NCBI GenBank assembly: GCA_003133565.1
Contig: PKYB01000082.1
Coordinates: forward strand, 1 to 50,634
DNA from: Solirubrobacterales bacterium
GTDB taxonomy: Bacteria; Actinomycetota; Thermoleophilia; Solirubrobacterales; Solirubrobacteraceae
Direction of reading: 5' to 3'
Length of the DNA: 50,634 nt
The translations under genes were made by a program, and so were the position numbers. Shown piece by piece: positions 15,348 through 23,372 of the stretch. The notes under the pieces are model-generated. The model did not search any database and was not told the origin of the DNA. It was given only the letters and a program-made list of their open reading frames with translations. Position 1 is the stretch's first letter. Each line of letters opens with the position of its first letter.

Positions 15348-16357
15348 ACTTCTTTCGCTCGTTGCTCGCCGACCTACGAGAGCGGCAGATCTTGCCGGCC
15401 GTCGTACTGCTCGTGGTGCTCGCGATCGGTATTCCGATCGGTGCGTCGGCAGCTCTCTCAAGCAGCGCCGCTCCACCGCCGGTTCACATCGCGCCGGTGA
15501 CCCTCACGCCGCCACCCGGCGTACTTCCGCCGGCATCGGAAATCGCTGTCACCCAGGCGACACCGACTCAGAAGTCGGTGGTGTACAAGGGCACGGAGCT
15601 GAATCCGTTCCGCACCGCCTCGGCACCTGCGAGCAGTGCGGCTTCGACGAGCTCGACGCCGGCAAAGACGACGAGCACGACCTCGACGACGGTGACGCCT
15701 GCCGTTACGACACAGCCCAAGTCGACCGCGCCGACCAAGTCGAGCACTCCGACCACGGGCCCGTCGAAGCTCAATGACGACGAGGCCTACACCGTGGACG
15801 TTTTGACTGCCTACGGGAGTCAGGAGGATGCCCTCGTCGACCTTCAGCGGCTGACGCCGTTGCCCGCGAACAGCCCGGCCGAGATCGTCTACCTCGGCGT
15901 GCTCAAGGGCGGCAAGAAAGCTGCTTTCCTCTTGACCGACGCGGTTTCGAGCACGCTCAAGACGTCTTCCGGGGTGACCTGTCTGCCGAGCAAGGCCGAC
16001 TGCCAGGTCGCCGAGCTCGACCCGGGCGCCCAGATCGAGATCGTGCCCGCCCACGGGCAGAGCTCGGTCAGCTCGTTCACGCTGGAGCTCGGCAATATCG
16101 GCGATCAGGCCTACCAGTCGACCGCGGATGCGACGACCGCGCGTGCCAGCGTCGCCGACTCCGGCAAGCAGATCCTCGCCACCTCAACCTCCACCGAGCT
16201 CGGGAAGTTCTTCTACGACATGGGGCTTGGCGCCCTGGTCTACTCCCCCCCGGGCGGCGGGACTACAACCGGCGTAACGGGCGCCAGCGGCGCGAGCGGC
16301 GCGAGTGGCGCGAGTGGCGCGAGTGGCGCGAGCGGCGCAACCGCCCCGACGTCCTAA
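15344..16357 (+). CDS. PilP-position pilus protein with collagen-like Gly-Ala-Ser tail
   Basis: This gene is the last of the pilMNO operon, where PilP is found in other bacteria. Sequence similarity to PilP is not evident by eye. The 337 residues comprise a short cytoplasmic start and a membrane helix (about 17-38). A Pro/Thr/Ser/Lys-rich linker (about 43-140) contains KGTELNPFRT, reminiscent of the PilP/GspC linker phrase preceding the folded domain. A folded domain (about 145-300) carries two cysteines (GVTCLPSKADCQV). The end is a run of GAS triplets (about 313-333). The repeat is collagen-like in register but lacks proline. A role as periplasm-equivalent cell-wall-spanning partner of PilN/PilO is inferred from position. 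Confidence 0.75.
   Translation: MNFFRSLLADLRERQILPAVVLLVVLAIGIPIGASAALSSSAAPPPVHIAPVTLTPPPGVLPPASEIAVTQATPTQKSVVYKGTELNPFRTASAPASSAASTSSTPAKTTSTTSTTVTPAVTTQPKSTAPTKSSTPTTGPSKLNDDEAYTVDVLTAYGSQEDALVDLQRLTPLPANSPAEIVYLGVLKGGKKAAFLLTDAVSSTLKTSSGVTCLPSKADCQVAELDPGAQIEIVPAHGQSSVSSFTLELGNIGDQAYQSTADATTARASVADSGKQILATSTSTELGKFFYDMGLGALVYSPPGGGTTTGVTGASGASGASGASGASGASGATAPTS
16285..16337 (+). repeat. Short tandem repeat encoding Gly-Ala-Ser triplets
   Basis: Nine-base units of the type GGCGCGAGT/C are repeated about six times and encode the GAS tail of the preceding gene. Such perfect DNA repeats are prone to slippage, so tail length may vary between strains without a frame change. Confidence 0.8.
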
Positions 16358-16463
16358 CCGCCGTCTCGCCAGAGCGCGGCTTAGGGCTGCTCTCGGCGTG
16401 TCCCTAGCAGAGCTTTGCAGCGCTTGCGGGCGAAGCGCCCGGCGAAACCGCAGCCGCGCTCCG

Positions 16464-16469
16464 TAAGCT
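16464..16469 (+). promoter_or_regulatory. Candidate -10 element (TAAGCT) of the aro operon
   Basis: TAAGCT ends 10 bases before the aroC ATG at 16480 and fits TANNNT. It would give a transcript starting near the start codon. No -35 match is clear. Confidence 0.35.
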
Positions 16470-16479
16470 TCGCCGTCTG

Positions 16480-17652
16480 ATGGCTGCGCTGCGCATGATC
16501 ACCGCCGGCGAGTCCCACGGCCCGGGACTCACCTGCATAGTCGAAGGGCTGCCGGCCGGGCTCGAGCTCGACCGCGAGGCGATCAACCGCGATATGGCTC
16601 GCCGTCAGCTCGGCTACGGCCGCGGTGGCCGGATGAAGATCGAGAGCGACGCTGCGCAGCCGACTGGCGGCGTCCGTCACGGTCGCACGCTCGGCGGCCC
16701 GATCGCGCTGAGCATCGCCAACCGTGACTACGCCAACTGGGAGGAGCGGATGAACCCGTGGCCCGTCGAGACGCCGCTGGAGGAGGTTCACCTTCCGCGT
16801 CCGGGCCACGCCGATCTCGCCGGCGTGCAGAAATTCGGCTTTAGCGACGTGCGCGACGTGTTGGAACGCGCGAGCGCCCGGGAGACCGCCGCCCGCGTTG
16901 CCGGTGGCGCGCTGTGCAAGGAGTTTCTGCGCGCGCTGGGCGTCGCGGTCGTCTCGCGCGTCCTCGCAATCGGCACTGTCGTCGCCCCAGCAGTCGAGGA
17001 GCCGCTGACGCTCGCCCATTTCGCCGCCGTCGACGACTCGCCGGTCCGTTGTCTCGACGACGAGGCCACGCGGGCGATGGTCGAGCACATCAACACGCAG
17101 CGCAAGGCCAACGAATCGCTCGGCGGCGTCTTTGAGGTGCGCGCCTTCGGCCTCGTTCCGGGGCTCGGCTCCCACGTCTCCTGGGAGGAGCGGCTCGACG
17201 GGCGCCTGGCCGGCGCGATCTGCTCGATCCAGGCTATCAAGGGCTTCGGGCTCGGCGACGGGTTCGCGCTGGCCGCGAAAGCCGGATCGCTCGCGCACGA
17301 CGAGATCTTTCACTCCCCAGAGCGGGGCTTCTACCGCGAGACCAACCGTTCCGGTGGCGTCGAGGGCGGCATGACGAACGGTGAACCGCTGATTGTCAGC
17401 GGGGCGATGAAGCCGCTGCCGACGCTCACCAAACCGTTGCGCTCGGTCAACATCGAGACGCTCGAGGCCGGCGGAGCGCTGCGCGAGCGGACCGACTCCT
17501 GCACGGTGCCGGCGGCCGCTGTGGTGGGCGAGGCGATGGTGGCCTACGTGCTCGCTGACGCTTACCGCCAGAAGTTTGGCGGCGACCACATCGACGACGC
17601 GCGCGCCGCCCTCCGCGCGTACCGCGAGCGGATCGGATGGCAGGCGAGCTGA
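16480..17652 (+). CDS. aroC: Chorismate synthase
   Basis: This enzyme catalyses the last shikimate step, converting EPSP to chorismate with reduced FMN. Its 390 residues open with MITAGESHGPGL, one of the family signatures. It continues with MARRQLGYGRGGRMKIESD and GRTLGGPIAL, and near the end carries the RTDSCTVPAAAVVGEAM signature. ATG 16480 is used; ATG 16495 (MITAGE...) is an alternative start that fits the family equally well. The end overlaps the next gene by 16 bases, so aroC, aroKB and aroQ form one operon. Confidence 0.96.
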   Translation: MAALRMITAGESHGPGLTCIVEGLPAGLELDREAINRDMARRQLGYGRGGRMKIESDAAQPTGGVRHGRTLGGPIALSIANRDYANWEERMNPWPVETPLEEVHLPRPGHADLAGVQKFGFSDVRDVLERASARETAARVAGGALCKEFLRALGVAVVSRVLAIGTVVAPAVEEPLTLAHFAAVDDSPVRCLDDEATRAMVEHINTQRKANESLGGVFEVRAFGLVPGLGSHVSWEERLDGRLAGAICSIQAIKGFGLGDGFALAAKAGSLAHDEIFHSPERGFYRETNRSGGVEGGMTNGEPLIVSGAMKPLPTLTKPLRSVNIETLEAGGALRERTDSCTVPAAAVVGEAMVAYVLADAYRQKFGGDHIDDARAALRAYRERIGWQAS

Positions 17653-19184
17653 GCACGCGGGGCGCGATAGTCATCGTCGGCTTCATGGGCGCCGGGAAGA
17701 CGACGGCGGCGCGCGCGCTCGCTCGCGCTCGTGGCAGCTCTGCGCTCGACGCCGACAGCCTGATCGAGGAGCGACTCGGCACCACGATCACCCAGGCGTT
17801 TGCGCGCGACGGCGAGCCCGCGTTTCGCGCCGTAGAGGAGACCGTCGTCGGGGATCTACTCGACCGCGCTTCCGCTGGCGAGATCATCTCGCTGAGCGGT
17901 GGCGCTATCGGCTCCGAGCGGGTGCGCGCAGCGCTGCGCCGGCATCTAGTCGTGTGGCTGGACGTCGGGCTCGCGGTAGCCTGGCGGCGCAGCGCCGGTG
18001 ACAAGCGTCCGCTCGCGCGCAATCGCGCCGCGTTCGAAGCGCTCTACAACGAGCGCGTGCCGCTGTACGAGTCGGTCGCCGACGCGATCGTGCCCGGCGG
18101 CGCGCGCCATGCGGTTCCCGGCGCCTACGACGCGCTTGAGGAATTGCGCCGAGCGCCGGCGGGTACCCGCTTGTTGTGGGCGATAAGCCCCTCCGCCGAG
18201 TACCCGGTTTGGGTTGGGCGGGGAGTGCTCGGCGCGGGCGTGTGGCCGATCGTGCGGGGGCCCTCGCGACGCTTTTTGATCGCCGACGAGCAGGTCGCGC
18301 CGCTGTTGGCCGAGCGCCTTGGCGAGGTCGACGGGCAATTGCTGATCCAAGGCGGTGAGGCCAACAAGACGATCGCGAGCGCCGAGCAGATCTGGCGCGG
18401 CCTGGCCCTTAGCGGCGCGGCGCGCACGGACCACCTTGTCGCGCTGGGTGGTGGCGTCGTCGGGGACCTCGCGGGATTTGCCGCCGCGACCTACCAGCGC
18501 GGCGTCCCGGTCGTGCAGATCCCGACGACACTCGTAGCGCAGGTCGACTCAGCCTACGGCGGCAAGACCGGTGTCGACCTTCCCGAGGCGAAGAACTACG
18601 TTGGCGCTTTTCACCAGCCGGCCGGGGTCCTTGTCGATCCGGCGGCGCTCGACACGCTGCCCGCGGCGGAGCTCAGCGCGGGCTATGCCGAGGTGCTGAA
18701 GACGGCCTTGATCGCCGGCGGGGCGCTATGGGAACAAGTGGCGGCGGACGCACCGCTCGACGAGCGGATGATCGTCGACTGCATTCGCTGCAAGCTCGCG
18801 GTTGTGGCCGCAGACGAGCACGACGGTGGCCTGCGTCAGGTCCTCAACCTCGGTCACACGGTCGGTCACGCGATTGAAGCAGCGACGCACTACACGCGCT
18901 ATCGCCACGGTGAGGCGGTCGCACTCGGGCTGCTGGTCGCTTTGCGGCTATCTGGGCAAGCGGAGCTTCGCGAACAGGTGAGCGAGCTGCTCGCGGCCCA
19001 TGGATTGCCGACGCAGGCGAGCGAGCTCGAAGCGGCGGCGGTATTGGCGGCGACCAAGCTCGACAAGAAGCGTGGACCGCAAGGGGTCGCGCTGGTCCTG
19101 GTCGAGGCGCCCGGTCGTGTCCGCTACGGCGCGGCGATCGCTGACGCCGATCTCGAGCGCGCCGTGCGCGAGGTTCTCGTGTGA
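17637..19184 (+). CDS. aroKB: Shikimate kinase / 3-dehydroquinate synthase fusion
   Basis: This single 515-residue chain joins two shikimate-pathway enzymes. The N-terminal domain (about 1-165) is shikimate kinase, with Walker A GFMGAGKTT (15-23), the shikimate-binding Asp in SALDADSLIEERLG, and LSGGAI. The C-terminal domain (about 180-515) is 3-dehydroquinate synthase, with GGGVVGDLAGFAAATYQRG, IPTTLVAQVDSAYGGKTGV, and the metal-binding LNLGHTVGHAIE and RHGEAVALG. The two catalyse non-consecutive steps (5 and 2). Fused AroKB proteins are known in some bacteria. The gene overlaps aroC by 16 bases and aroQ by one. Confidence 0.95.
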   Translation: MAGELSTRGAIVIVGFMGAGKTTAARALARARGSSALDADSLIEERLGTTITQAFARDGEPAFRAVEETVVGDLLDRASAGEIISLSGGAIGSERVRAALRRHLVVWLDVGLAVAWRRSAGDKRPLARNRAAFEALYNERVPLYESVADAIVPGGARHAVPGAYDALEELRRAPAGTRLLWAISPSAEYPVWVGRGVLGAGVWPIVRGPSRRFLIADEQVAPLLAERLGEVDGQLLIQGGEANKTIASAEQIWRGLALSGAARTDHLVALGGGVVGDLAGFAAATYQRGVPVVQIPTTLVAQVDSAYGGKTGVDLPEAKNYVGAFHQPAGVLVDPAALDTLPAAELSAGYAEVLKTALIAGGALWEQVAADAPLDERMIVDCIRCKLAVVAADEHDGGLRQVLNLGHTVGHAIEAATHYTRYRHGEAVALGLLVALRLSGQAELREQVSELLAAHGLPTQASELEAAAVLAATKLDKKRGPQGVALVLVEAPGRVRYGAAIADADLERAVREVLV

Positions 19185-19633
19185 TGAGCCCCGCGCGCAG
19201 CCGCGTCGAGGTGATGCACGGCGTGAACCTCGACATGCTCGGCCGGCGTGACCCGGCACACTACGGCCTGCTCACGCTCGCTGACCTCGAGCGTCAGGTG
19301 AGGGAGTTTGCGCGGGAGCTGGGGCTCGAGGTGCACTTCTTCCAGACCAACTCGGAGAGCGAGTTCGTCGAGCACCTGCGTGAGCTCGCCAACTCGGCCG
19401 ACGGGCTGCTGATCAACGCCGGCGCGTGGACGCACTACTCATGGGCGATTCACGACGCGCTCGAGATCGCGGCGCTGCCCGCGGTGGAGGTCCATCTCTC
19501 GAACGTCGAAGCCCGCGAGGAGTGGCGCCGCGTCTCGGTTGTCCGCGACCTCTGCGTCGCCCGCGTCGTCGGACAGGGCGTCGAGGGCTATCGCGAGGCG
19601 CTCGTGCGACTGAGCAAGGAGCTCGACGGGTGA
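19184..19633 (+). CDS. aroQ: Type II 3-dehydroquinate dehydratase
   Basis: This enzyme dehydrates 3-dehydroquinate to 3-dehydroshikimate. Its length of about 149 residues is typical for the dodecameric type II enzyme. Visible are MHGVNLDMLGRRDPAHYG (with the catalytic Tyr), FFQTNSESEFVEHL, INAGAWTHYSWAIHDAL and VEVHLSN (with the catalytic His). The ATG at 19184 overlaps the aroKB stop by one base; a GTG directly before it is an alternative start. The following peptidase gene overlaps the stop (GTGA). Confidence 0.95.
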   Translation: MSPARSRVEVMHGVNLDMLGRRDPAHYGLLTLADLERQVREFARELGLEVHFFQTNSESEFVEHLRELANSADGLLINAGAWTHYSWAIHDALEIAALPAVEVHLSNVEAREEWRRVSVVRDLCVARVVGQGVEGYREALVRLSKELDG

Positions 19634-20736
19634 GCTCGGCGAGCGTTGAGGACGCAACGGTTGGCTCCACCCGCCTGGAGCGTGTGCGGGAGATGCTCGC
19701 GGAGCCTTCGCTCGATGCGCTGATCGTCGCCGGCGCCGCCAACCTCCGCTACCTGACGGGCTTCACCTCGAGCGACGGCGGCGCCGTGATTGCTGCGGAT
19801 GGCAGCGCCCGGTTCCTCACAGACTTCCGCTACCAGACGCAGGCGCGCCAGCAGGTCGACCCAGCGTTCACGCAGGAGATCGTCGCCGGCGAACTGCTTG
19901 AGGGGCTTGCTCGCGCGCTGCCACCGGGCCGAGTGGGCTTCGATGATGTGGCGACCAGCGTGCACCAGCTCGCGCGCCTGCGCGAGCTGGTCGGCGAACG
20001 CGTCGAGCTGGTTGCCGCGGGCGGTTTGATCGAGCGCCTGCGCGCCGTCAAGGACGCTGGCGAGCTCGAACGGATCGCCGCGGCGGCGGCCCTCGTCGAC
20101 GGCATCTATGAGTGGCTGGTGGAGCGTGGCTTCGGCGGGCGCCAGGAGCGCGTCGTGGCGCTCGAGCTCGAGCACGAGATGCGCCTGCGTGGCGCGGACG
20201 CCCCGAGCTTCGGATCGATCGTTGCGAGTGGCGCGCATGGTGCGCTGCCACACGCGGAGCCGCGCGACGTCGCGATCGAGCGCGGGACGCTCGTGACCGT
20301 CGATATCGGCGCGCTGCTCGATGGCTACTGCTCAGATTGCACGCGCACGTTCGCCGTCGGCGAACCGACTGCGCAGGCGCGGGAGATCTATCAGCTCGTG
20401 CTCGCGGCGCAGCTGGCTGGCCTGGACGCCGTCGCGCCCGGCCTCGAGGGGCGGGCAGTCGACGCGCTGGCGCGCGCGGTGATCGAGGACGCGGGCTACG
20501 GTGAGTGCTTCGGGCACGGCCTCGGGCACGGTGTCGGGCTCGAGATTCACGAGGCGCCGCGGCTGGCGCGCCACGGCGCCGAACAAGTGCTGCGCGTCGG
20601 CAACGTCGTCACCGTCGAGCCCGGGGTCTATCTGCCGGGGACGCTCGGCGTGCGGATCGAGGATCTGGTGGTGGTCGAGGCAGAAGGGGCGCGACGGTTC
20701 AGCCACTTCACCAAGGAGTTGCTCGTCGTCGAGTGA
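19630..20736 (+). CDS. pepP: Xaa-Pro aminopeptidase (M24 family)
   Basis: This is a metallo-aminopeptidase that releases N-terminal residues preceding proline. Its 368 residues have the creatinase-like N-terminal domain (about 10-130: LDALIVAGAANLRYLTGFTSSDG) and the pita-bread catalytic domain. Metal ligands are visible: Asp in VTVDIGALLDGY, Asp in CSDCTRTF, His in FGHGLGHGVGLEIHE, Glu in VTVEPGVYLP and Glu in GVRIEDLVVV. The GTG start overlaps the aroQ stop. In many actinobacteria and Firmicutes this gene sits between aroQ and efp, as it broadly does here. Its last 109 bases overlap the 3' end of a reverse-strand gene. Confidence 0.94.
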   Translation: MSSASVEDATVGSTRLERVREMLAEPSLDALIVAGAANLRYLTGFTSSDGGAVIAADGSARFLTDFRYQTQARQQVDPAFTQEIVAGELLEGLARALPPGRVGFDDVATSVHQLARLRELVGERVELVAAGGLIERLRAVKDAGELERIAAAAALVDGIYEWLVERGFGGRQERVVALELEHEMRLRGADAPSFGSIVASGAHGALPHAEPRDVAIERGTLVTVDIGALLDGYCSDCTRTFAVGEPTAQAREIYQLVLAAQLAGLDAVAPGLEGRAVDALARAVIEDAGYGECFGHGLGHGVGLEIHEAPRLARHGAEQVLRVGNVVTVEPGVYLPGTLGVRIEDLVVVEAEGARRFSHFTKELLVVE

Positions 20737-22010
20737 GGTCGTTCGGCGAATGCGCGCGTTGCGGCGCCATCTCGCCGGCGATAGACCCCAGCCGCGATCA
20801 CCGCCAACGCGACGATCGAAGGGATGATGAAGGACAGCGCCTGCTGGTTTGCGCTCAGGTGCGCTGGTAGGTATTTGAAGATCGCCCAGGCGGCGAGGCT
20901 TGCCGCCAGCGCGCCGACCGGGGCGCGCCGCTTGACCGTCGTTTCCCAGCTGAGCAGGGCGATGACGAACGGGATCGGGTAGTAGATGAGATCCCACGGA
21001 TCGAGCATGCAGCGCAACAGGAACAGCATCACCAGCAGCAGCAGTGCACTCTCGCGCGGCGTCCGCCGTGCCAGCGCGATCAGCGTGAGGGGGAGGCCGA
21101 TCCACACGATCAGTAGGTGGGCGCGCCCCTGGAGCCAGGGCGGGGGAAGTCGGAAGCCCTGGATGATCTGGCCGCGCATCGCCGGTATCCAGTGCCCTGG
21201 CGTGCCAAAGAACCACCACAGCTGCTGGGTGTAGAAGATGCCTCCCGTGTCGTTGGCGGTGATACGAGCGCTGGCGATCTTGAGGTCGTAGGAGACGAGT
21301 GCAATCGGCCCGAGCAGCGCGACGGCCACGACGCAGGCGATCACGAGCGCGCGCAAGCGGTGTGCGGGGAGGGCAAAGAGCACCGGCCCGACCGCGACCA
21401 GCGCCCAATCCTTGTTGGCGATTGCCGCGCCGAGCAGCAGCCCGGCCCAGGTCGCGTGACCGCGCATCGCGCAGAGGACGGCGACGACGCAGAGGACGCC
21501 GCCGAGGATCTCCTCGGGGTGACCGATCAGCAGCGCGTAATAGGTGAGCGGATTGGCCACGCAGACAACGACGGTCAACGCGACGGCGAACCAGCCGGCT
21601 CCGCCGCGACGCAGCCGTGGCGCGATCCATACGGCGAGACCGGCGAGCGCGAGCAGGCAGGGAAGTGCCGAGAAGCGGTAGACGAGCCGGGCGCTGCCAC
21701 CGGCGAGCGAGGCTAAAAGCGCGAACGGAGCGCGCATCACGAGCGACGGTCCGTAGGGAGGGGCGAGCTCGAGAAACCCGATCACGTGGCCGTGGAGCAG
21801 GGCGTTCAAGGGCACCCTCGATTCCGTCCCCCAGTCGCTCAGCGTGACGTTCCAAGGCTGCAGCCAGAGCATTGCGAGCGAGCCCGCGAGGGCCAGCAGT
21901 GCGACCAGCGCGAGCTGGGGGCGGGTGATCGCCGGGAGCGGCGAGCGTGAGATCACCGCGGGCCGCGGTCGACCGAGGACGCGCTGATCGTTTTGGGCGG
22001 CGGGCGTCAT
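20628..22010 (-). CDS. Polytopic membrane protein, glycosyltransferase-like (copy 1)
   Basis: This 460-residue protein has about ten hydrophobic helices. It is clearly related to the next gene upstream on this strand: both share a LSDWGTES/WTDYDFEVTPAYNALVAGH-type first loop, VANPxTxxAxIGHPEE, WAGLLLGxAIxNKxWALxAxGPVL, and CxLDPWDxxYYPxPFxIxLLxWE. The order of an acidic loop after helix 1 and long hydrophobic stretches recalls polyprenol-dependent mannosyltransferases of the GT-C type (GT87-like), but that is inference. The Ser/Thr/Arg-rich C-terminus after about residue 415 is encoded by DNA that is also the 3' end of pepP, so the natural end may differ. The ATG overlaps the stop of copy 2 by four bases. 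Confidence 0.8.
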   Translation of the reverse strand: MTPAAQNDQRVLGRPRPAVISRSPLPAITRPQLALVALLALAGSLAMLWLQPWNVTLSDWGTESRVPLNALLHGHVIGFLELAPPYGPSLVMRAPFALLASLAGGSARLVYRFSALPCLLALAGLAVWIAPRLRRGGAGWFAVALTVVVCVANPLTYYALLIGHPEEILGGVLCVVAVLCAMRGHATWAGLLLGAAIANKDWALVAVGPVLFALPAHRLRALVIACVVAVALLGPIALVSYDLKIASARITANDTGGIFYTQQLWWFFGTPGHWIPAMRGQIIQGFRLPPPWLQGRAHLLIVWIGLPLTLIALARRTPRESALLLLVMLFLLRCMLDPWDLIYYPIPFVIALLSWETTVKRRAPVGALAASLAAWAIFKYLPAHLSANQQALSFIIPSIVALAVIAAGVYRRRDGAATRAFAERPHSTTSNSLVKWLNRRAPSASTTTRSSIRTPSVPGR

Positions 22011-23257
22011 TGAGCGCTCGAGGAGATCGCCGGCTGGCGTGTGGCGCGCCCGAGCAGCGGTCTGTTGCCGGTGCGTAGCGCTGGCAGTGCGGGTCGGAAG
22101 AGCGCCAGGGAAAGTGCCGCGAGCGCCGGCAGCGCCACGATCAGGAAGACCGCGGATTGGACGTCGGCGTTGGCGTAGTTCGGTACCGCCTCGAAGATGG
22201 CCCAGGTCGCGGCCGTGGCGATCAATGTAAAGAGCGGCGGCCGGCGGAAGGTCAGCGACTCCCAGACGAGCAGAGTGATGATGAAGGGCAACGGGTAGTA
22301 GACGTTGTCCCAGGGGTCGAGCACGCAGCGCGCGAGCAGCAGCACCGCCAACAGCAGGAGCGCGTCGGCGCCGCCGCGTCGACTGCGCCCGCTGCGCAGT
22401 GCGAGCAGGGTGAGCGGGAGCCCCAGCGCGATGATCAGCGGGTGGCTGATGTCAGAGAGCCATGCCGGTGGGGTGCGATAGCCCGCGTGGATGCCGGAGG
22501 GGCCGCTGACGAGGTGTCCGTGGGAGCCGAGGAACCACCACACCTGCCAGGGCTGGAAGATCGTGGCGGTGTGGGCGATCGTCAGCGCGCCGCCAGTTGC
22601 CTTGGTCGTGAGCTGGGCGATGATGAGCGGCGCATAGAAGACCACGGCGATAGCGCCGGCCAGCATCAGCGTGCGCCAGCGGCGCGCCGGCAGGGCGATC
22701 AGTACCGGGCCGATGGCCAGGAGCGCCCACTCCTTGTTGACGATCGCGAGGCCGAGCAGCAGGCCGGCCCATACGTAGCGGCTGCGCTGGGCGAGGAGCA
22801 CGGCGGCGATGCAGAGGACGGCCCCGAACAGCTCCTCGGGGTGACCGACAATGCAGGCCTCCATCGTGATCGGGTTGGCGACGCAGAGCGTGAGCGCAGT
22901 CGCGCGGGCGAGGGTGGAGGAGCCGAGCGCGCGCATCCGGGAGCAAAGCCAGACGCCGAGCAGCGCGGCGGCGATCAGGCATGGCAGCGCCACCACCTGG
23001 TAGACGGCGAACTCGCCGCCTCCCCAGAGGCCCGGAAGCAGCGCGAATGGTGCGCGCAGCTCGAGCGAGCCGCCGTAGCCCGGGGCATGCTGGAAGAAGG
23101 CCCACACGTGCCCGGCGACGAGCGCGTTATACGCCGGCGTCACCTCGAAGTCGTAGTCGGTCCAGGCGAAGCCGTAGAGACCGAGATAGACCATCGTCCA
23201 GACGCCCACGCCGGCGAAGACGAGCGCCAGCCCGTGTTCGCGGAGCCGCCTGGTCAC
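22007..23257 (-). CDS. Polytopic membrane protein, glycosyltransferase-like (copy 2)
   Basis: This is a paralogue of the preceding entry and its operon partner, with the upstream position. From GTG 23257 the product has 416 residues, beginning VTRRLREHGLALVF just before the first helix. A longer frame reaching 23413 would add about 52 Ser/Arg/Pro-rich residues without family character. About ten membrane helices are seen. The motif FAWTDYDFEVTPAYNALVAGHVW follows helix 1 and contains acidic residues in the place where GT-C enzymes keep their catalytic acid. Sugar and acceptor are unknown. A sigma-28-like element lies immediately upstream. Confidence 0.8.
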   Translation of the reverse strand: MTRRLREHGLALVFAGVGVWTMVYLGLYGFAWTDYDFEVTPAYNALVAGHVWAFFQHAPGYGGSLELRAPFALLPGLWGGGEFAVYQVVALPCLIAAALLGVWLCSRMRALGSSTLARATALTLCVANPITMEACIVGHPEELFGAVLCIAAVLLAQRSRYVWAGLLLGLAIVNKEWALLAIGPVLIALPARRWRTLMLAGAIAVVFYAPLIIAQLTTKATGGALTIAHTATIFQPWQVWWFLGSHGHLVSGPSGIHAGYRTPPAWLSDISHPLIIALGLPLTLLALRSGRSRRGGADALLLLAVLLLARCVLDPWDNVYYPLPFIITLLVWESLTFRRPPLFTLIATAATWAIFEAVPNYANADVQSAVFLIVALPALAALSLALFRPALPALRTGNRPLLGRATRQPAISSSAQ

Positions 23258-23264
23258 GCTTGAT

Positions 23265-23291
23265 ATATCGGCCCGCGGTTGGCTGCTCTTG
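23265..23291 (-). promoter_or_regulatory. Possible sigma-28-like promoter upstream of the glycosyltransferase pair
   Basis: On the reverse strand the sequence is CAAG, 15 bases, GCCGATAT. This is exact spacing with a -10 matching 7 of 8 consensus positions. It ends seven bases before GTG 23257, implying a leaderless message. TATATC within it could instead serve a housekeeping sigma factor. Confidence 0.3.
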
Positions 23292-23372
23292 AGGCGTGGC
23301 GGTGCCGTTTCAGCCAGGCGTGGACAGTCCGACGGAGAGGTCGGCCGGTGACGGCGCGAGCGTCTTTGGGCG

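Noticed and set aside
16285-16337. CRISPR-like or regulatory repeat array
   Set aside because: The nine-base units are in frame inside a coding region and encode Gly-Ala-Ser; there are no spacers.
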